64,000 bases of DNA, taken from positions 62,001-126,000 of the forward strand of contig JARVKI010000099.1 in NCBI GenBank assembly GCA_036674765.1. The letters run 5' to 3'. A program made the position numbers and the translations under genes. The DNA is from Seiridium cupressi (taxonomy: Eukaryota > Ascomycota > Sordariomycetes > Amphisphaeriales > Sporocadaceae). Shown here piece after piece: positions 23,018-33,608 of this stretch; positions within the stretch are counted from its first letter, which is position 1; every line of letters starts with the position of its first letter. The notes beneath the pieces were generated by a model. The model made no database searches, was not told the DNA's origin, and was given only the letters and a program-made list of their open reading frames with translations.

Positions 23018-23110
23018 TATTAGATCTAACAACTGTCTGAACAATTACATCATTACCACCTAGTACAAGACGCATTGGCGTAACGGTCATCTACACCTCA
23101 ACTAGCGGCC
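23007..23110 (+). repeat. Dispersed repeat, copy A
   Basis: Core GTCTGAACAATTACATCATTACCACCTAG... followed by a GGCGTAACGG stretch and ACACCTCAACTAG. Strongly similar to copies at 59362-59460 (same strand), 33248-33349 and 32148-32225 (opposite strand). Forms the start of the LTR-like element. Confidence 0.7.
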
Positions 23111-23539
23111 TGACGCAGGGCATATTGTGGATAAGGCCAAACTCTCCTGCCCCATGACAAGATGCTGTGTGTATATGTCAATAGGCCTATCCCTCACACG
23201 CTAGATGTTCGGCTTTACCAGGCATGGAGGAGCAACAGCTGGTATAATGGGATGTGATGGGGGGTGGAAACACGTATATTGGTGATCCTGAAGGATGGAT
23301 GATCTGGGGAGCTCCAGCTGGAGGAGCTGGAGCTGGAGGTGAACCTATCTACTGCTGGGTGACCCACACTGGCAGAATACTGCCCAGGCGGTGTGGGGTA
23401 TCCATCAGGATGAGATTAACTATCACTGATCCGTTGGGCTCAATTCTTTCTAGTGGTGGGTCCAGGTGTATAGTAAGGCTTATATTGTAATAGTACTTCT
23501 GACGCTAGATTACTTTGGCTATGACAATGTTATCTAACT
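23018..23539 (+). mobile_element. LTR-like repeat, probable solo LTR
   Basis: Starts TATTAGATCTAACA and ends TTATCTAAC, so the ends form a short inverted TTAGAT/ATCTAA pair as in LTRs (the canonical TG start and CA end are degraded). Its first 90 bp form a repeat found three more times in the window. The interior includes a GCTGGAG-rich purine tract near 23310-23340. No gag or pol reading frame is nearby, so if an LTR it is solitary. The 3' boundary rests only on the inverted ends. Confidence 0.45.
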
Positions 23540-24049
23540 AGTTGCGCAGGCTTGTCAGACCAGAGGGTGCCAGATCGATGGCGGTCCATGTTCCTGTATA
23601 GCTTGTATGGATAGTCATCTGGCAGCTAATCTTCTTTCCAACCGCACTGGCCCCAGTTGTGGCGCCGCCAATATTCCGAGCAAATTCACCGCTAAAATCC
23701 AATAGCTCCGTGGTCTGAACCCAACCATTTGTCGCAGTATTGTGTGCAGCATCGAGTACGACGCCGCCACTTCCGGGTAGTGCATCTGGACGCTCCAATT
23801 TTAAGCAATTTTGGGTTTTGGCAATGACCAATCACATTGAGGCGCATCACCAGGCATTACGTGTGTGCTTTCTGCACTCACCGAAAACGCCACAGTGGTT
23901 TGTGCAGCCCTCCTCATGCCTGTCTCCAGTGTCCCCTGCCCCACTTCCCGACTTTCAGTTTTTGTAAACAGCCAATCAGGTAAACGCAAGTGATCGGGCC
24001 ACGCGACTAGTAAGTGGCCCTCATAGTCGCAGGTCAATGATGACGACCA
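23538..24049 (-). CDS. Hypothetical gene, two exons
   Basis: On the - strand an opening exon reads LTCDYEGHLLVAWPDHLRLP...MRRAAQTTVAFS. A GTGAGT donor and a GAG acceptor would join it to RPDALPGSGGVVLDAAHN...SYTGTWTAIDLAPSG, ending at 23538 and leaving one frame. Composition (balanced, Thr/Gly-rich second half) looks coding. No start codon is certain and I recognise no family. The last codons touch the end of the LTR-like repeat. Could equally be a relic. Confidence 0.3.
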
Positions 24050-24687
24050 AATTCCACCACTTCACCTATGTGTGGGGAGGGCAAACTAGCTTTCCCTCGA
24101 TCTGATATTCTCCAAACTCATCAAAACAGCTCGGCCTTGCCCAATAGTCTTGTTTCCACGCCCGGTTTCTCAACCAGTGTCAACAAATCTCTGCCTTGTC
24201 AAGTGGATCAATCACAGCCTTACCACAGGACCCAACCGACCGTCTCAACACATCATGCTTGAATCGACCCAAGCGCAAAACCGCTACAAGAGTATCGGAT
24301 CACGACTGGGAACGATGGTGAGACTTCATTCGAACTAAATTCTTGATCAAAGACCCTGGCGATATGTGGACAACACCATCTGAAAGCACAAAGATACAGG
24401 CAAAAGCTCTATTGTGATCTCGTCTGGAAGACATCCCGACGCACGCCAACTAGAAGCGAAAATGAGGCGCTATTGGCTAGTGACCTGCCTATGCCTTCAC
24501 CATATGCACTATAACCTTCAAGAAGATGGCCAATAAAATTATTGGGAGGCTCATCGATACTTGCGATAATACCAGTTCAGCTAATCTCGACGGTTACAAG
24601 CTGCAATCGAAAAGAGAACTTCCTAGCCAGACGGTTAATATCTTGTGGGACTCATCTGGACACGCACGCGAACGATAATAGAGCAAG
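24050..24687. other. Intergenic
   Basis: No supported gene. The last 150 bp may contain further degraded sequence of the ankyrin relic that follows. Confidence 0.4.
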
Positions 24688-25757
24688 GTGTTCCCTCTAA
24701 ATTCAGCAAGGGGGCAAATCGATATAAATATTATTTCTTTACTACTTCGACACGGGGTAGATGTAAACGGAGGGCCCTCTTCCTGCATATTTGAATCTAC
24801 AGCATTACAAAAAGCTGCAGAGAAGGGTTATATCGGCATTGCTCAGACCTTGGTTCTGCATGGCGCGGATGTGGATTCTCGACGACTTCCCATAGTGAAT
24901 CATATTCCGGAGACAGGCACTGCTCTAGAGCTCGCAGCAGCAGACGGGCGTCTTGACATCGTTCACCTGATTCTAGATCATGGAGTTGCTACAGAAGGAT
25001 ATGACCGAGTTCAGTACGTCTGGTCGATTCTACGAGCGCGGGGTTCTGGGCATGAAACGGTCGCACAAAAGCTTTTGGAGCATTGGCCGTGGTCTCCTCG
25101 AGACACGGAGATTCTACAAGAGCTTAAAAGTTACCCCCCGAACGATCTTATTTTCTCTCATCCAGATGGTTACCCTGAAGCCGAGTTCACTCGGGGGGTG
25201 ACTGGAATGATTGCCATACACCAAATCAAACTTGGGCGCTATAAGCTGTGGAAGGATCGACAGCTTGTACCTCTAGATCCACATTCCGAGGAGGACACAA
25301 ATTACAACATAGATAGTACTGAATATCTTACAGAAAGATGAAGACATTTCTGAGACATGCCACTCTAATGGAGATGGATTCCAGAACATCCCCAGGGATC
25401 CCCGTTTAGTCAAGCCACAATTACTGGCTCCTCCTTCATGCGATATCCTTGAACCGGTCCACCTTCCCCCATTTACGAGAGTCACAAATGTGACCCGGAC
25501 GCGTGTGAGGAAGAGGAGGTGTGGGAATGTCAACTGCTGATGAATTCCACGCCGCTGGTCAATGATGGCGATGATGAGGCATTTGCAGGAACATCAAGAG
25601 AGCTTGAAATCATTGATCCAGCGACAGAAAATCTATTTACCGAACCGAAGAGCTCAACCAGGATCCGCAACAGTTCGACAGGAGGCGACAGGACCTTCTC
25701 GATGACATAATGGCTGAAGCAGAGACACCTTTCGAGGTCATGGAGTGGTCGTGGTGA
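24688..25757 (+). pseudogene. Ankyrin-repeat protein relic
   Basis: 24688-25341 encodes about three ankyrin units: NIISLLLRHGVDVN, then TALQKAAEKGYIGIAQTLVLHGADVD, then TALELAAADGRLDIVHLILDHG. A C-terminal region without repeats follows. There is no ATG at the start (the first codons continue upstream without an initiator). After the TGA at 25339 the C-terminal part appears to continue in changing frames, ending in FDRRRQDLLDDIMAEAETPFEVMEWSW and a TGA at 25757. Missing N-terminus, stop and frame changes make it a relic. Ankyrin proteins of this kind are common in fungal recognition and expanded families. Confidence 0.65.
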
Positions 25758-25805
25758 GGAGGCAGAACAGGGCTATGTGACAATATTTCGTCGTTCTCTT
25801 TCCAC

Positions 25806-27172
25806 TCAATAGCCTGCTTTAGTCTTGGCATCACCCTTCCCTTCACCCTTAGCTTCGCCTAAGACGCGTAGCATGGCATCTCCCAAAGCACCTATGTCCG
25901 TTATAATGGATACCATATCAAATCCCTGCGACGCACGTGTTCGCGCCTGAGCGCCATCAGTGCCTAAGGGCCAGCGCTTGTCAGAAGATAATTCCAGGTT
26001 TCAGGAAGTTCCTGCTCAAAGAGTAATGTCTGTGCCAAAAGGGAGAAGTGCCAGACTTACAGAAAATGGCGGCCTTCTTGCCAGCTGATTTGGCTGCCTT
26101 GAGAATGCGTTGAATAGCTGCTTCGTGCTCGTCGCCACCACGAACGGCTCCCATTTGTTTAGCTAGATCAAACGGACCTTTGCGGGTGTTCGTCAGTCTA
26201 ACGCGTAGTCTAAAGGGTCGACCTCGTCGCATTCATCGGTGATATTTACCAATGAGAAGAACATCCAACCCATCGACTTTAGCAATATCTTCAACGTTTT
26301 CCACGCCTTGTCTGGATTCGATTTGCACTGATACAATTAAATCGTTATCCGCATTGGCGTCGTAGTCGTCGCCTGGCTGAACACCGGCGAAAGCATGAAT
26401 GGCGAACAGTGGTCCGTAACCTCTTGATCCAGTGGGGGGATATTTGGAGAATTTCACGATATTGGCGGCATCTTCCTAATACAATCATGGAACAATTAGC
26501 AACAGGGATCAGAGAAAAGTTGATGTGAAAAATGTTCAACTTACTGCAGTGTGACACATGGGTGTTAGGACACCATGGGCGCCGGAATCAAGCGCGCGCT
26601 TGATCATCCATTCTTCCGACCAAGGAACTCGAACGATTGGACTCGCCCCTTCGTTGGAGATGGCTGTGCAAAGCTGTATATGCAGAGTCAGCGTATGATC
26701 CCAGAGATGCATATAAAGGAGATTACGAAAAACAGCAAAGCACTTCCGCGAAACTCCGCAACCAGACACCCCGTATTGGCAGGCGTCACGCCCACTTCGA
26801 AGGGCTTTAACACAACATACTTCGTAATAGTGGTTGTCGCTGATTAATCCGTGCTCAGCATCAATCAAGACCCAAGAGAAGCCTCCAGTCGGAGAGGCGG
26901 CAGCAGAGCGAAGAATGGTCCTAGCGACAGGTGCACTTGGAATGCTGCAGAGGAACGTCAGTTATGCGCTGGGGATCTTGAGATGTTGTAGTCGCATCTC
27001 GTTGAATGATATGTGTCAGTTTCATTGCAGAGTGCTGTCAATGTGAGGGGCAGTCCATCGTGGTGGTAATGGTGCGTCCTTTGGATGGTAACAGGTCCAC
27101 TCACGTAAGCCAGAAGCCATATGCGGTAGGCTGGTTGTCTAGTGCGGTCGAGATCGCAGTGGTGAGTACCAT
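25806..27172 (-). CDS. HpcH/HpaI-family aldolase
   Basis: Six exons on the - strand (27172-27105, 26944-26821, 26673-26545, 26475-26250, 26177-26061, 25963-25806) total 822 nt, an exact 273-residue frame, with GT..AG introns of 160, 147, 69, 72 and 97 nt. Hallmarks: PTAYGFWLTIPSAPVARTI; LIDAEHGLIS with the metal-binding and substrate region; SPIVRVPWSEEWMIKRALDSGAHGVLTPM; GSRGYGP; VQIESRQGVENVEDIAKVDGLDVLLIGPFDLA. This matches class II pyruvate-dependent aldolases (2-keto-3-deoxy sugar acid or 4-hydroxy-2-oxo acid aldolase), metal-dependent TIM barrels that release pyruvate. A Lys/Gly-rich tail (GEGKGDAKTK) ends it. It is divergent from the dehydrogenase across 676 bp, so the two may share a promoter and pathway. 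Confidence 0.9.
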
Positions 27173-27848
27173 GATGAAGGGTCTAGGTAAGTAACTCGTC
27201 CCTGCTATAGTTGTTGGAAAATGTGAGCTTCAGGCCTCTGTCAATGTGTAACATAAGTGCTTTGGCTGCGATATTAGCATCCGTCTTTGCGGGGAAATGA
27301 TGCACATGTCCTGTTATCGGGGAACACTAGGCTTTGGTGGCAGTGGGTATCGTTCGTGAGCCAAAGCCAATCGATACGAATCAAGGCCAGCGCGAGGGGT
27401 GGGGGTCTAACTACATCGTATTCAGCCGGTCCCAAAAAATCCACCATGAGCCATCCTACTGAAGTTATCGTTGGGGCTCGCCTTTGGGGGTTCCAGCGCT
27501 TACAAGCGGGACTCGTGCGGGGTTTAGAGCATACGCGGGGTCGAATAGCGGGTTGACAGCACACAACAGCATCTTTTATTAGGCAAAGAATTGCGTTGAG
27601 TCGGGCTGCTGCCGAAACGGCTGACAACTTGCGTGCTCACTGACCCGACATTCGGCCACGATAGCTTACATCAGTGCCCACCTATCGAAGACGTGACGGG
27701 CTGAAGAACGCTCGAGGATACGACCAGCTTAATACAAACTCATCAAGTATATTACGCCAAATCTGCGGTGGTTTTCCGTGTGAACTTGTTTCATGGATGC
27801 TATACATTTCCTTAGTATCTGAAGACTAGACGAAATTTAGTGCTCACG
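27173..27848. promoter_or_regulatory. Shared divergent intergenic region
   Basis: A 676-bp gap between the divergent aldolase and dehydrogenase start codons. No coding frame here is convincing. It must contain both promoters. I see no unambiguous binding site. Confidence 0.4.
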
Positions 27849-29523
27849 ATGAGTTCACTATTTGCCCGTAAAGATCAGCCTTCTCACGTGGAGGCTTTAA
27901 ACCTCCCGCCCAATACATCATGCTTACTCCTCAAGAAACGCACCGTAAGCGTGGAGCCAATCCCGCTTCCAATCCTCCAGCCCGATGGCTTGTTGGTCAA
28001 AGTCATCTCCAATGGTATTTGCGGCTCCGATATGCACGCATATTTGGCCGGCGGAGTGGGTGGCCGGCTGCACGCAACGCCCACGGTGATGGGCCATGAG
28101 GCTGCAGGAGAGGTAATAGCCGTCGGGGAGTACGTGACGACACATAAACCGGGAGACAGGGTTGCTAGTAAGTAATATGTGTACATAATGACTTTTTTGT
28201 GCCATGGTTTGAGTTGGTTGTCCGAGGATTGGAACACAATTTAATGACGCATTCAGTTGAGCCGGGCCTGCCATGTCGTCGTTGTGTAAACTGCAAAAAC
28301 GGCAGGAGTAACATTTGTTTGGGTAAGATAAACAACACAAAAGTCCTCTCTGAGTCGTATGTAGCTGCTAACGTTTAGATAGAAATTCGTTACTGTGGTG
28401 CGCCAGGCACACATGGATCCCTGTCGCGATTCTTTGCACTCCCCGCGGACATGGCACCACATATCCCAGAGTCTGTTGGCTGGGACGAAGCAGGAAGCAT
28501 ACAACCGCTGGCTGTAAGGTTTTTTTTCATACAATCAGGACCGGCAACTTCTCAAGACGCTAAGTTCTCTCCAGATTGGTGTGCAGATTGGTAAACGCGC
28601 GGATCTTCGAGCCCATCAGACGATTGCAATCTTGTGAGTTACTATCCGGGAATTTTTTCAAGTACCCCTTTCGTGTCCGAATGCTCTACTGATTGGCCAT
28701 CTCGTAGTGGTTGCGGTCCTATTGGCCTTATAACAGCAGCCGTGGCACATGCATATTCAGTAAAGAAGATCATCGCTTTCGACATCAATCCAGGTCGGGT
28801 CGAGTTTGCCAGGAAGTACATTTCACCTCTAACCGACAAACCAATTATTAATCATGTCATTCACATCGGCGGCATCCCGAGCGTACCCAGCTCCAAAGTG
28901 CACAAGACGAACGGTCACGCCGGGGAGAATGGTGAGATTCCCGTAGCTGACATAGACGAGGAAGAGCATGAGGAGACCATCGGCGATATTAGGTGGGAAT
29001 TTGCGCAAGCAAGGATGACTGAAATAATCAGAGGGTGCGGTCTGGAGAGTGAGGAAGGTGTCGACCGTGTAATCGAGGCCAGTGGAAGTGATGATGCAAT
29101 GCTACATGGTATTGCCATCTGCAAGCAAGGCGGTGTATGTAAGTGGCCACCCTCCCCAATTCCGATCTGGGGACATGCAACACTGACCATTTCTCGTGTT
29201 TCGTGAACAGTTCTCCAAGTTGGTCTTGGCCATATCCAAACCCACTTGATGCCTACTATTGCGATAACAAACAAAGAACTGGATGTGAGAGGTATGTCTG
29301 AGCGCCTGCCTTCCTATTGTACTCCACGTTAAATGGTGATCCAGGTATCACGCGATATACAGCTTCCTGCTTTCCTTCAGCTATCGATCTCCTTGCACGT
29401 GGTGTGGTTGATTTGAGACCATTGATCACGGCAAAATTCCCGCTATCCAGAGCCAAGGACGCCTTCGAAGCTGTGGCAAGCGGAAAGGAGATGAAAGTGA
29501 TCATCAAGAACCAAGAGGTTTAA
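27849..29523 (+). CDS. Zinc-dependent polyol/sorbitol-type dehydrogenase
   Basis: Seven exons (27849-28167, 28257-28322, 28383-28513, 28575-28633, 28708-29138, 29211-29291, 29345-29523) total 1266 nt, an exact 421-residue frame; each junction has GT..AG and restores a family motif. Medium-chain (MDR) features: catalytic zinc Cys58 in GICGSD and His83-Glu84 in GHEAAGEV; structural zinc cysteines 113, 116, 119 and 127; the NAD loop GCGPIGL with the NAD-preferring acid in FDINPGR; and the ending AKDAFEAVASGKEMKVII. Relatives oxidise sorbitol, xylitol or L-arabinitol. An extra acidic loop of about 35 residues (near EIPVADIDEEEHEE) after the Rossmann strand is longer than usual. Likely works with the divergent aldolase. 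Confidence 0.92.
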
Positions 29524-29963
29524 GCATTCTAATTATGGCCCACAAAAATGGATGCTCTTCACGAGCGCTCCGCGGGAAAGATGGGATCGCGACTCTAGAT
29601 GGCCAGGGTATCACGGTACTGTCTTCGAAGAGAATATATCCATAAACTGTGGTATACAGTTTCCTAGTTGTACAGTTACAAGATTGGGTGAACAGCATGA
29701 TGTGCTTGATAGTCAACTGAGAGACAGTGATAAGCAGTGGTGATTTATGGCAAGCATCACGGACATATTGGAGAGCCCTGCTGAAGGATTTATGGCGAGG
29801 AATTCGTGCACTGCAGGATTAGTCGTTACGTTGTCTTCATGCCACTGAACTTTGGTCGTTCGAAATAACGGCGAAATATGAGTGTTTTGATATTGTTGTG
29901 CATTCCTGTTTTTACACTGTATAAGTTCGATATTAGCTTTTCTAGAAGCTGTGCAACCACCAG
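29524..29963. other. Intergenic, convergent
   Basis: Lies between the dehydrogenase and permease stop codons. No gene; serves as the 3' region for both. Confidence 0.5.
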
Positions 29964-31490
29964 TCAACCCTCCATCTCCCTTATATCATGTCCATCGATT
30001 GTAAATCGTGGTCCGACAAAGTTCTTTCGCCCATCCACGATCCATTGAAACGCCGATATCAAGATTATGATCGCAAAAGCTACTATACAGTAGTTCATTG
30101 TGCTTCCGTCAACCACAGATGTGGGAGGAAACAGAAACAGGATAGTTGTGATGATGGTGTAGACAATACCAATAATATTGGCAGTCCAACCAAGCCAAGC
30201 GGGCAAGGCGAATTGTCTTTCTGGTAGTTTTTGACGCCTGTAGACTAGATTCAAAGCGACCGGAATTCCGTAGCTTACCCCGAGAGCTGTGACGGCAGAA
30301 GCGATGATGGCATTGAATGCAACCGTCGACCCAAGATAGATACAGCCAAACACGATGACGATAGCTACATTGAGATACAATGCGTTCATGGGGACTTGAG
30401 TCGAAGGATGGACTTTCCACCAGAGAGGCGAGGCCGGCAGCCCGCCGTCTCGAGCAAAGGCAAACACCATCCGAGAAGAAGTGGTCAAAGCAGCGGTACC
30501 AGCGAATATAAGGCACAAAAGTGGGAAAACGAGGAGGCACACAGCCCCAGCTTTGTTGTTTGTTGCAAGATAGAAGATTTCAAGCAATGGCCCTGCTGAT
30601 GATCCGACAACATCCGAAGCATTCTCAACTCCACCAGATGCGAACAAGAGGACAATCAGGAAAAGAAATCCGGTGAAGATGCCAATGCATTGACAGTCAA
30701 TCATGATCTTAGGGCCCTCGACGGCTGCATTCGGAATCTCCTCGATCATGTGAGCTACGGCGTCGAATCCAGTGAGCCCAAGCCCACCTTGCAACAGGCC
30801 CAGGAGCCAGGCAATACCGTCCGGCCAACCAGTGGTATTGATGAACGTTGCGAAGACATACTGTGGCGTTGCGAAGTCCGGAGCAGCGCAAGCAAGGATT
30901 GTGATAGAAATCGTCAAAAATCCAACAATGCTCCAAACCAGCGCGAATTGGTTCACACGGGGAAGAATTGGCGTCAGAAATGCATTGACTGAGAATGCGA
31001 TGAACGTGATCCCTAGGTACATGAGAAATTGGTGCCAACGTTGGGGTTCGTAGTCTGTCTTCAGAAGGGAAATGATGTTGACAACCAGGCTGCTTGACAG
31101 TGAGCTGTTAACCGCGACGAGCGCCACCCAGCCAGACACGCTGATCCAGCCAGTCGTCCAGGCCAGACCTCGCTTCAGTGCCGACGGTGCGATCATGGCA
31201 ACCCAATGATACTGGCCGCCCGCGGTGGGATAAGCCGAGAGAAACTCGGCCAAGCTGGCGGCGAGAGACAAGTTGCACACTCCAGCCGTCACGAGGCCCC
31301 AGATCACGGCTATTGGACCACCAGAGGGCAGTGCCAGCGATAGTGAAGCCGCGAGTGCAGTCCATGAGTTCAGGATCGCAAAAGCCAGGCCAAGCATAGT
31401 CCAACGACTAAAGTTGCGCTTAAAGCTTTGTGCATGGCCGAGGTGACCCAGCTGGATCTCATCCGCGAGATCCTGCTTCACTTCCTTCAT
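29964..31490 (-). CDS. Amino-acid/choline/GABA-type permease (APC superfamily)
   Basis: Intronless 508-residue frame with about twelve hydrophobic helices. It opens with an acidic cytosolic segment and the signature RNFSRWTMLGLAFAILNSWTALAASL, followed by GGPIAVIWGLV and SAYPTAGGQYHW, which are diagnostic for the fungal choline/GABA-permease branch (Hnm1/Uga4-like). Later come GLTGFDAVAHMIEEIPNA and FAFARDGGLPASPLWWKVHP. It is a plasma-membrane or vacuolar proton-coupled importer of amino acids, choline or related amines; the exact substrate cannot be read. The ATG at 31490 gives the normal N-terminus. It may feed the neighbouring catabolic genes, but that is inference. Confidence 0.92.
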   Translation of the reverse strand: MKEVKQDLADEIQLGHLGHAQSFKRNFSRWTMLGLAFAILNSWTALAASLSLALPSGGPIAVIWGLVTAGVCNLSLAASLAEFLSAYPTAGGQYHWVAMIAPSALKRGLAWTTGWISVSGWVALVAVNSSLSSSLVVNIISLLKTDYEPQRWHQFLMYLGITFIAFSVNAFLTPILPRVNQFALVWSIVGFLTISITILACAAPDFATPQYVFATFINTTGWPDGIAWLLGLLQGGLGLTGFDAVAHMIEEIPNAAVEGPKIMIDCQCIGIFTGFLFLIVLLFASGGVENASDVVGSSAGPLLEIFYLATNNKAGAVCLLVFPLLCLIFAGTAALTTSSRMVFAFARDGGLPASPLWWKVHPSTQVPMNALYLNVAIVIVFGCIYLGSTVAFNAIIASAVTALGVSYGIPVALNLVYRRQKLPERQFALPAWLGWTANIIGIVYTIITTILFLFPPTSVVDGSTMNYCIVAFAIIILISAFQWIVDGRKNFVGPRFTIDGHDIREMEG

Positions 31491-32147
31491 CCTTATGTGG
31501 ACGGCCGTGGTCGCGTGACTGATAAGCGATGCCTATAGATGGAGAGCGATTGAGGGATATTTGGAGAGATTGTAGTAGGCCTTTGGGGCGAGGAGAACAA
31601 GGTTGAAGAGGTTCGTAATGTTGCTGGCCAGAAAGACCACGGATGACATGACAAGATTCGTAAAAGTATCCTTGTGTTTCAAGGAAGTCGGATTACGCTC
31701 AAATCCGACTTTGTGACCATCGCACATTTGGAGTCAATCTCACCAGCCAATTCGCTGATCGGATATTGAGGGGTAGAAGGCTGGCCTGATGGGTCTGCCC
31801 AGAGCTGTTTCGCACAGGGAGACATAGTTGACTGAATGGCTTGGTGCATGGAAATCCTTATCATCGAGTAGGGGTCAGTAATCATGCCTTGCATATCAGA
31901 AAGGTGGTCGTGGTAATGACAAATGCAATCGGGAAACCCGCCACCGGCATTCAAGTCAGCGACTTGTGATTGCGACAATCGTCGCACCTCCGACGTTTGC
32001 GGGGTGCTGGGCCCGTCGTCACTAATGTGGCGTCCGCTAGAATTCGGGAAACCTTAGAGGTCTCAGAGTGCAACAAAGGACAGATTACAATGTATCATTG
32101 CGCGATTGCGGCTGGCTATCTCTAGCGCTAAACGGCACAAGGCTGCT

Positions 32148-32225
32148 TGAAGTTGTTGCAGTGTCGCTGCCGCTACGCCATTGCGTACTCGAATTAGGTG
32201 GCCCATGATGTTATTCTTCAGACAA
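32148..32225 (-). repeat. Dispersed repeat, copy D
   Basis: On the - strand reads TTGTCTGAAGAATAACATCATG, then CCACCTAATTCGAG and GGCGTAGCGGCAGCGACAC. Clearly related to copies A, B and C but diverged; the flanks do not match beyond about 80 bp. Confidence 0.6.
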
Positions 32226-33247
32226 TCAATCAACTCCAATAACCCCGCCACAAAGTGTACCGCTGAAGACATGAAGCGGGGTGTTTAGAAACCAAGATCA
32301 AGTCTCGAATTAATGGTTGCATCGAGATCAAATAAATATAGTAAATTTATAAAAAGACCATGATGGTGCACCTCAATTATACCGACGGTGTTCGTGTGAT
32401 GCCTTTTGAATGCAAATTTTATGCTTTCGAATGACGGTGCTGACAAATCCCAGCACAGAAAATGAAATTAATTACAACCAACCCGCAGCCACAGACAGTG
32501 ATGATGGCGGCCTGCGACAATGTTAGGGGGCAAGATGGTTTCGGTATCGCTGGAGAGTTGCCTGACTGGCCATCATTGACATTTCCGCTTGCGACGGGTC
32601 GAAAATGAGCGTCAGCAGATGTAGAGTGCTTGGCATAACATAGTTAAAGAAACCTCACGGTAGACTATATTATCTCTGTTTCTGAGGTAAAGAAGTAGCT
32701 GAATAGACGAGTGTAAACAAATCAACTTACAAGTTGACCCCGCTTTCCCCGCCTACCCCCTGGAGATGGACGTGCTACATTGAACCAAGACTTGAGGGAC
32801 GCTGTGCAGGGAATGGCGAAGGCAGGCGATAAAACACGAAGGCGGTCCGAGTAAAATACAACCCCAGCAGTTTAGTTATCATGATGCCGTGGGTAATAAG
32901 AACGCATAAGCGATCTGCTATATCGCTTCTTATACTCTCGCTTGTGCTGGTCGAATAGTGCAATAACGGTGGTGTCTCGCAAAGCCTGAGGGATAGCCTA
33001 TGAGGGCCATTCGCTCACCACTAAATTGGCGGACCCGTTTGGCGTCTACGATCAAATTATAAATTTATGAGTCGTATCGTAGAATTGAAAAGTCTCATTG
33101 GTGACCTAGTGGCTATTGGTTCAAACAGTGCCTTTTATATGGATCTTGAGATGACATGAGCCACCCAAGTTGCAGAAGAGAAAAAGGTCCCAACTGGTGG
33201 ACCATCAAGTAAGATCTTTCATTGCCAATGCACCCAATACTCATTCT

Positions 33248-33349
33248 GCCGATAGTAGTTGAGGTGTCGCTGCCTTTACGCCACAGTGTTTTGTATTAGG
33301 TGGTAATCATGTGATCGTTCAGACGCTTATGTTCTGACATCCTCCCACC
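33248..33349 (-). repeat. Dispersed repeat, copy C
   Basis: On the - strand reads GGTGGGAGGATGTCAGAACA, then GCGTCTGAACGATCACATGA, TTACCACCTAATAC and GGCAGCGACACCTCAACTAC. It shares GGTGGGAGGAT upstream and ACACCTCAACTA downstream with copy A, so the similarity covers about 100 bp. Confidence 0.7.
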
Positions 33350-33608
33350 AATATGTAGTGCGCAGCTACAGGAACCGATGGATGCCAGAGAGGACGGCTG
33401 CTCCCGTTGGTGCGGCCTATTAATAGCAACAGCTAGCTCGGTGATTGGCATGGTCAAGTACTAGTCTAGGAGCAGCTAATAATGTACCCACTGCATGTTC
33501 TGCACCACTCACATGCGTGTCCTGACGAGTGCAAACCTCCAATCCCCGCTTCCACATCTCTAATTAATGCGATAACATACATTCATTCAATTACACCGCA
33601 GAATCATT

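Larger units (their letters stand above)
31491..33608. other. Gene-free stretch with two copies of a dispersed repeat
   Basis: No supported gene on either strand. Copies C and D of the dispersed repeat lie here in the same (-) orientation about 1.1 kb apart. The rest is unremarkable. Promoters of the permease (left edge) and of the CorA-like gene (right edge) are expected. Confidence 0.5.

Noticed and set aside
27274..27627. 117-codon - frame considered as first exon of the aldolase
   Set aside because: A better first exon (27172-27105, MVLTTAISTALDNQPTAYGFWLT) joins in phase and gives an exact 273-residue protein.
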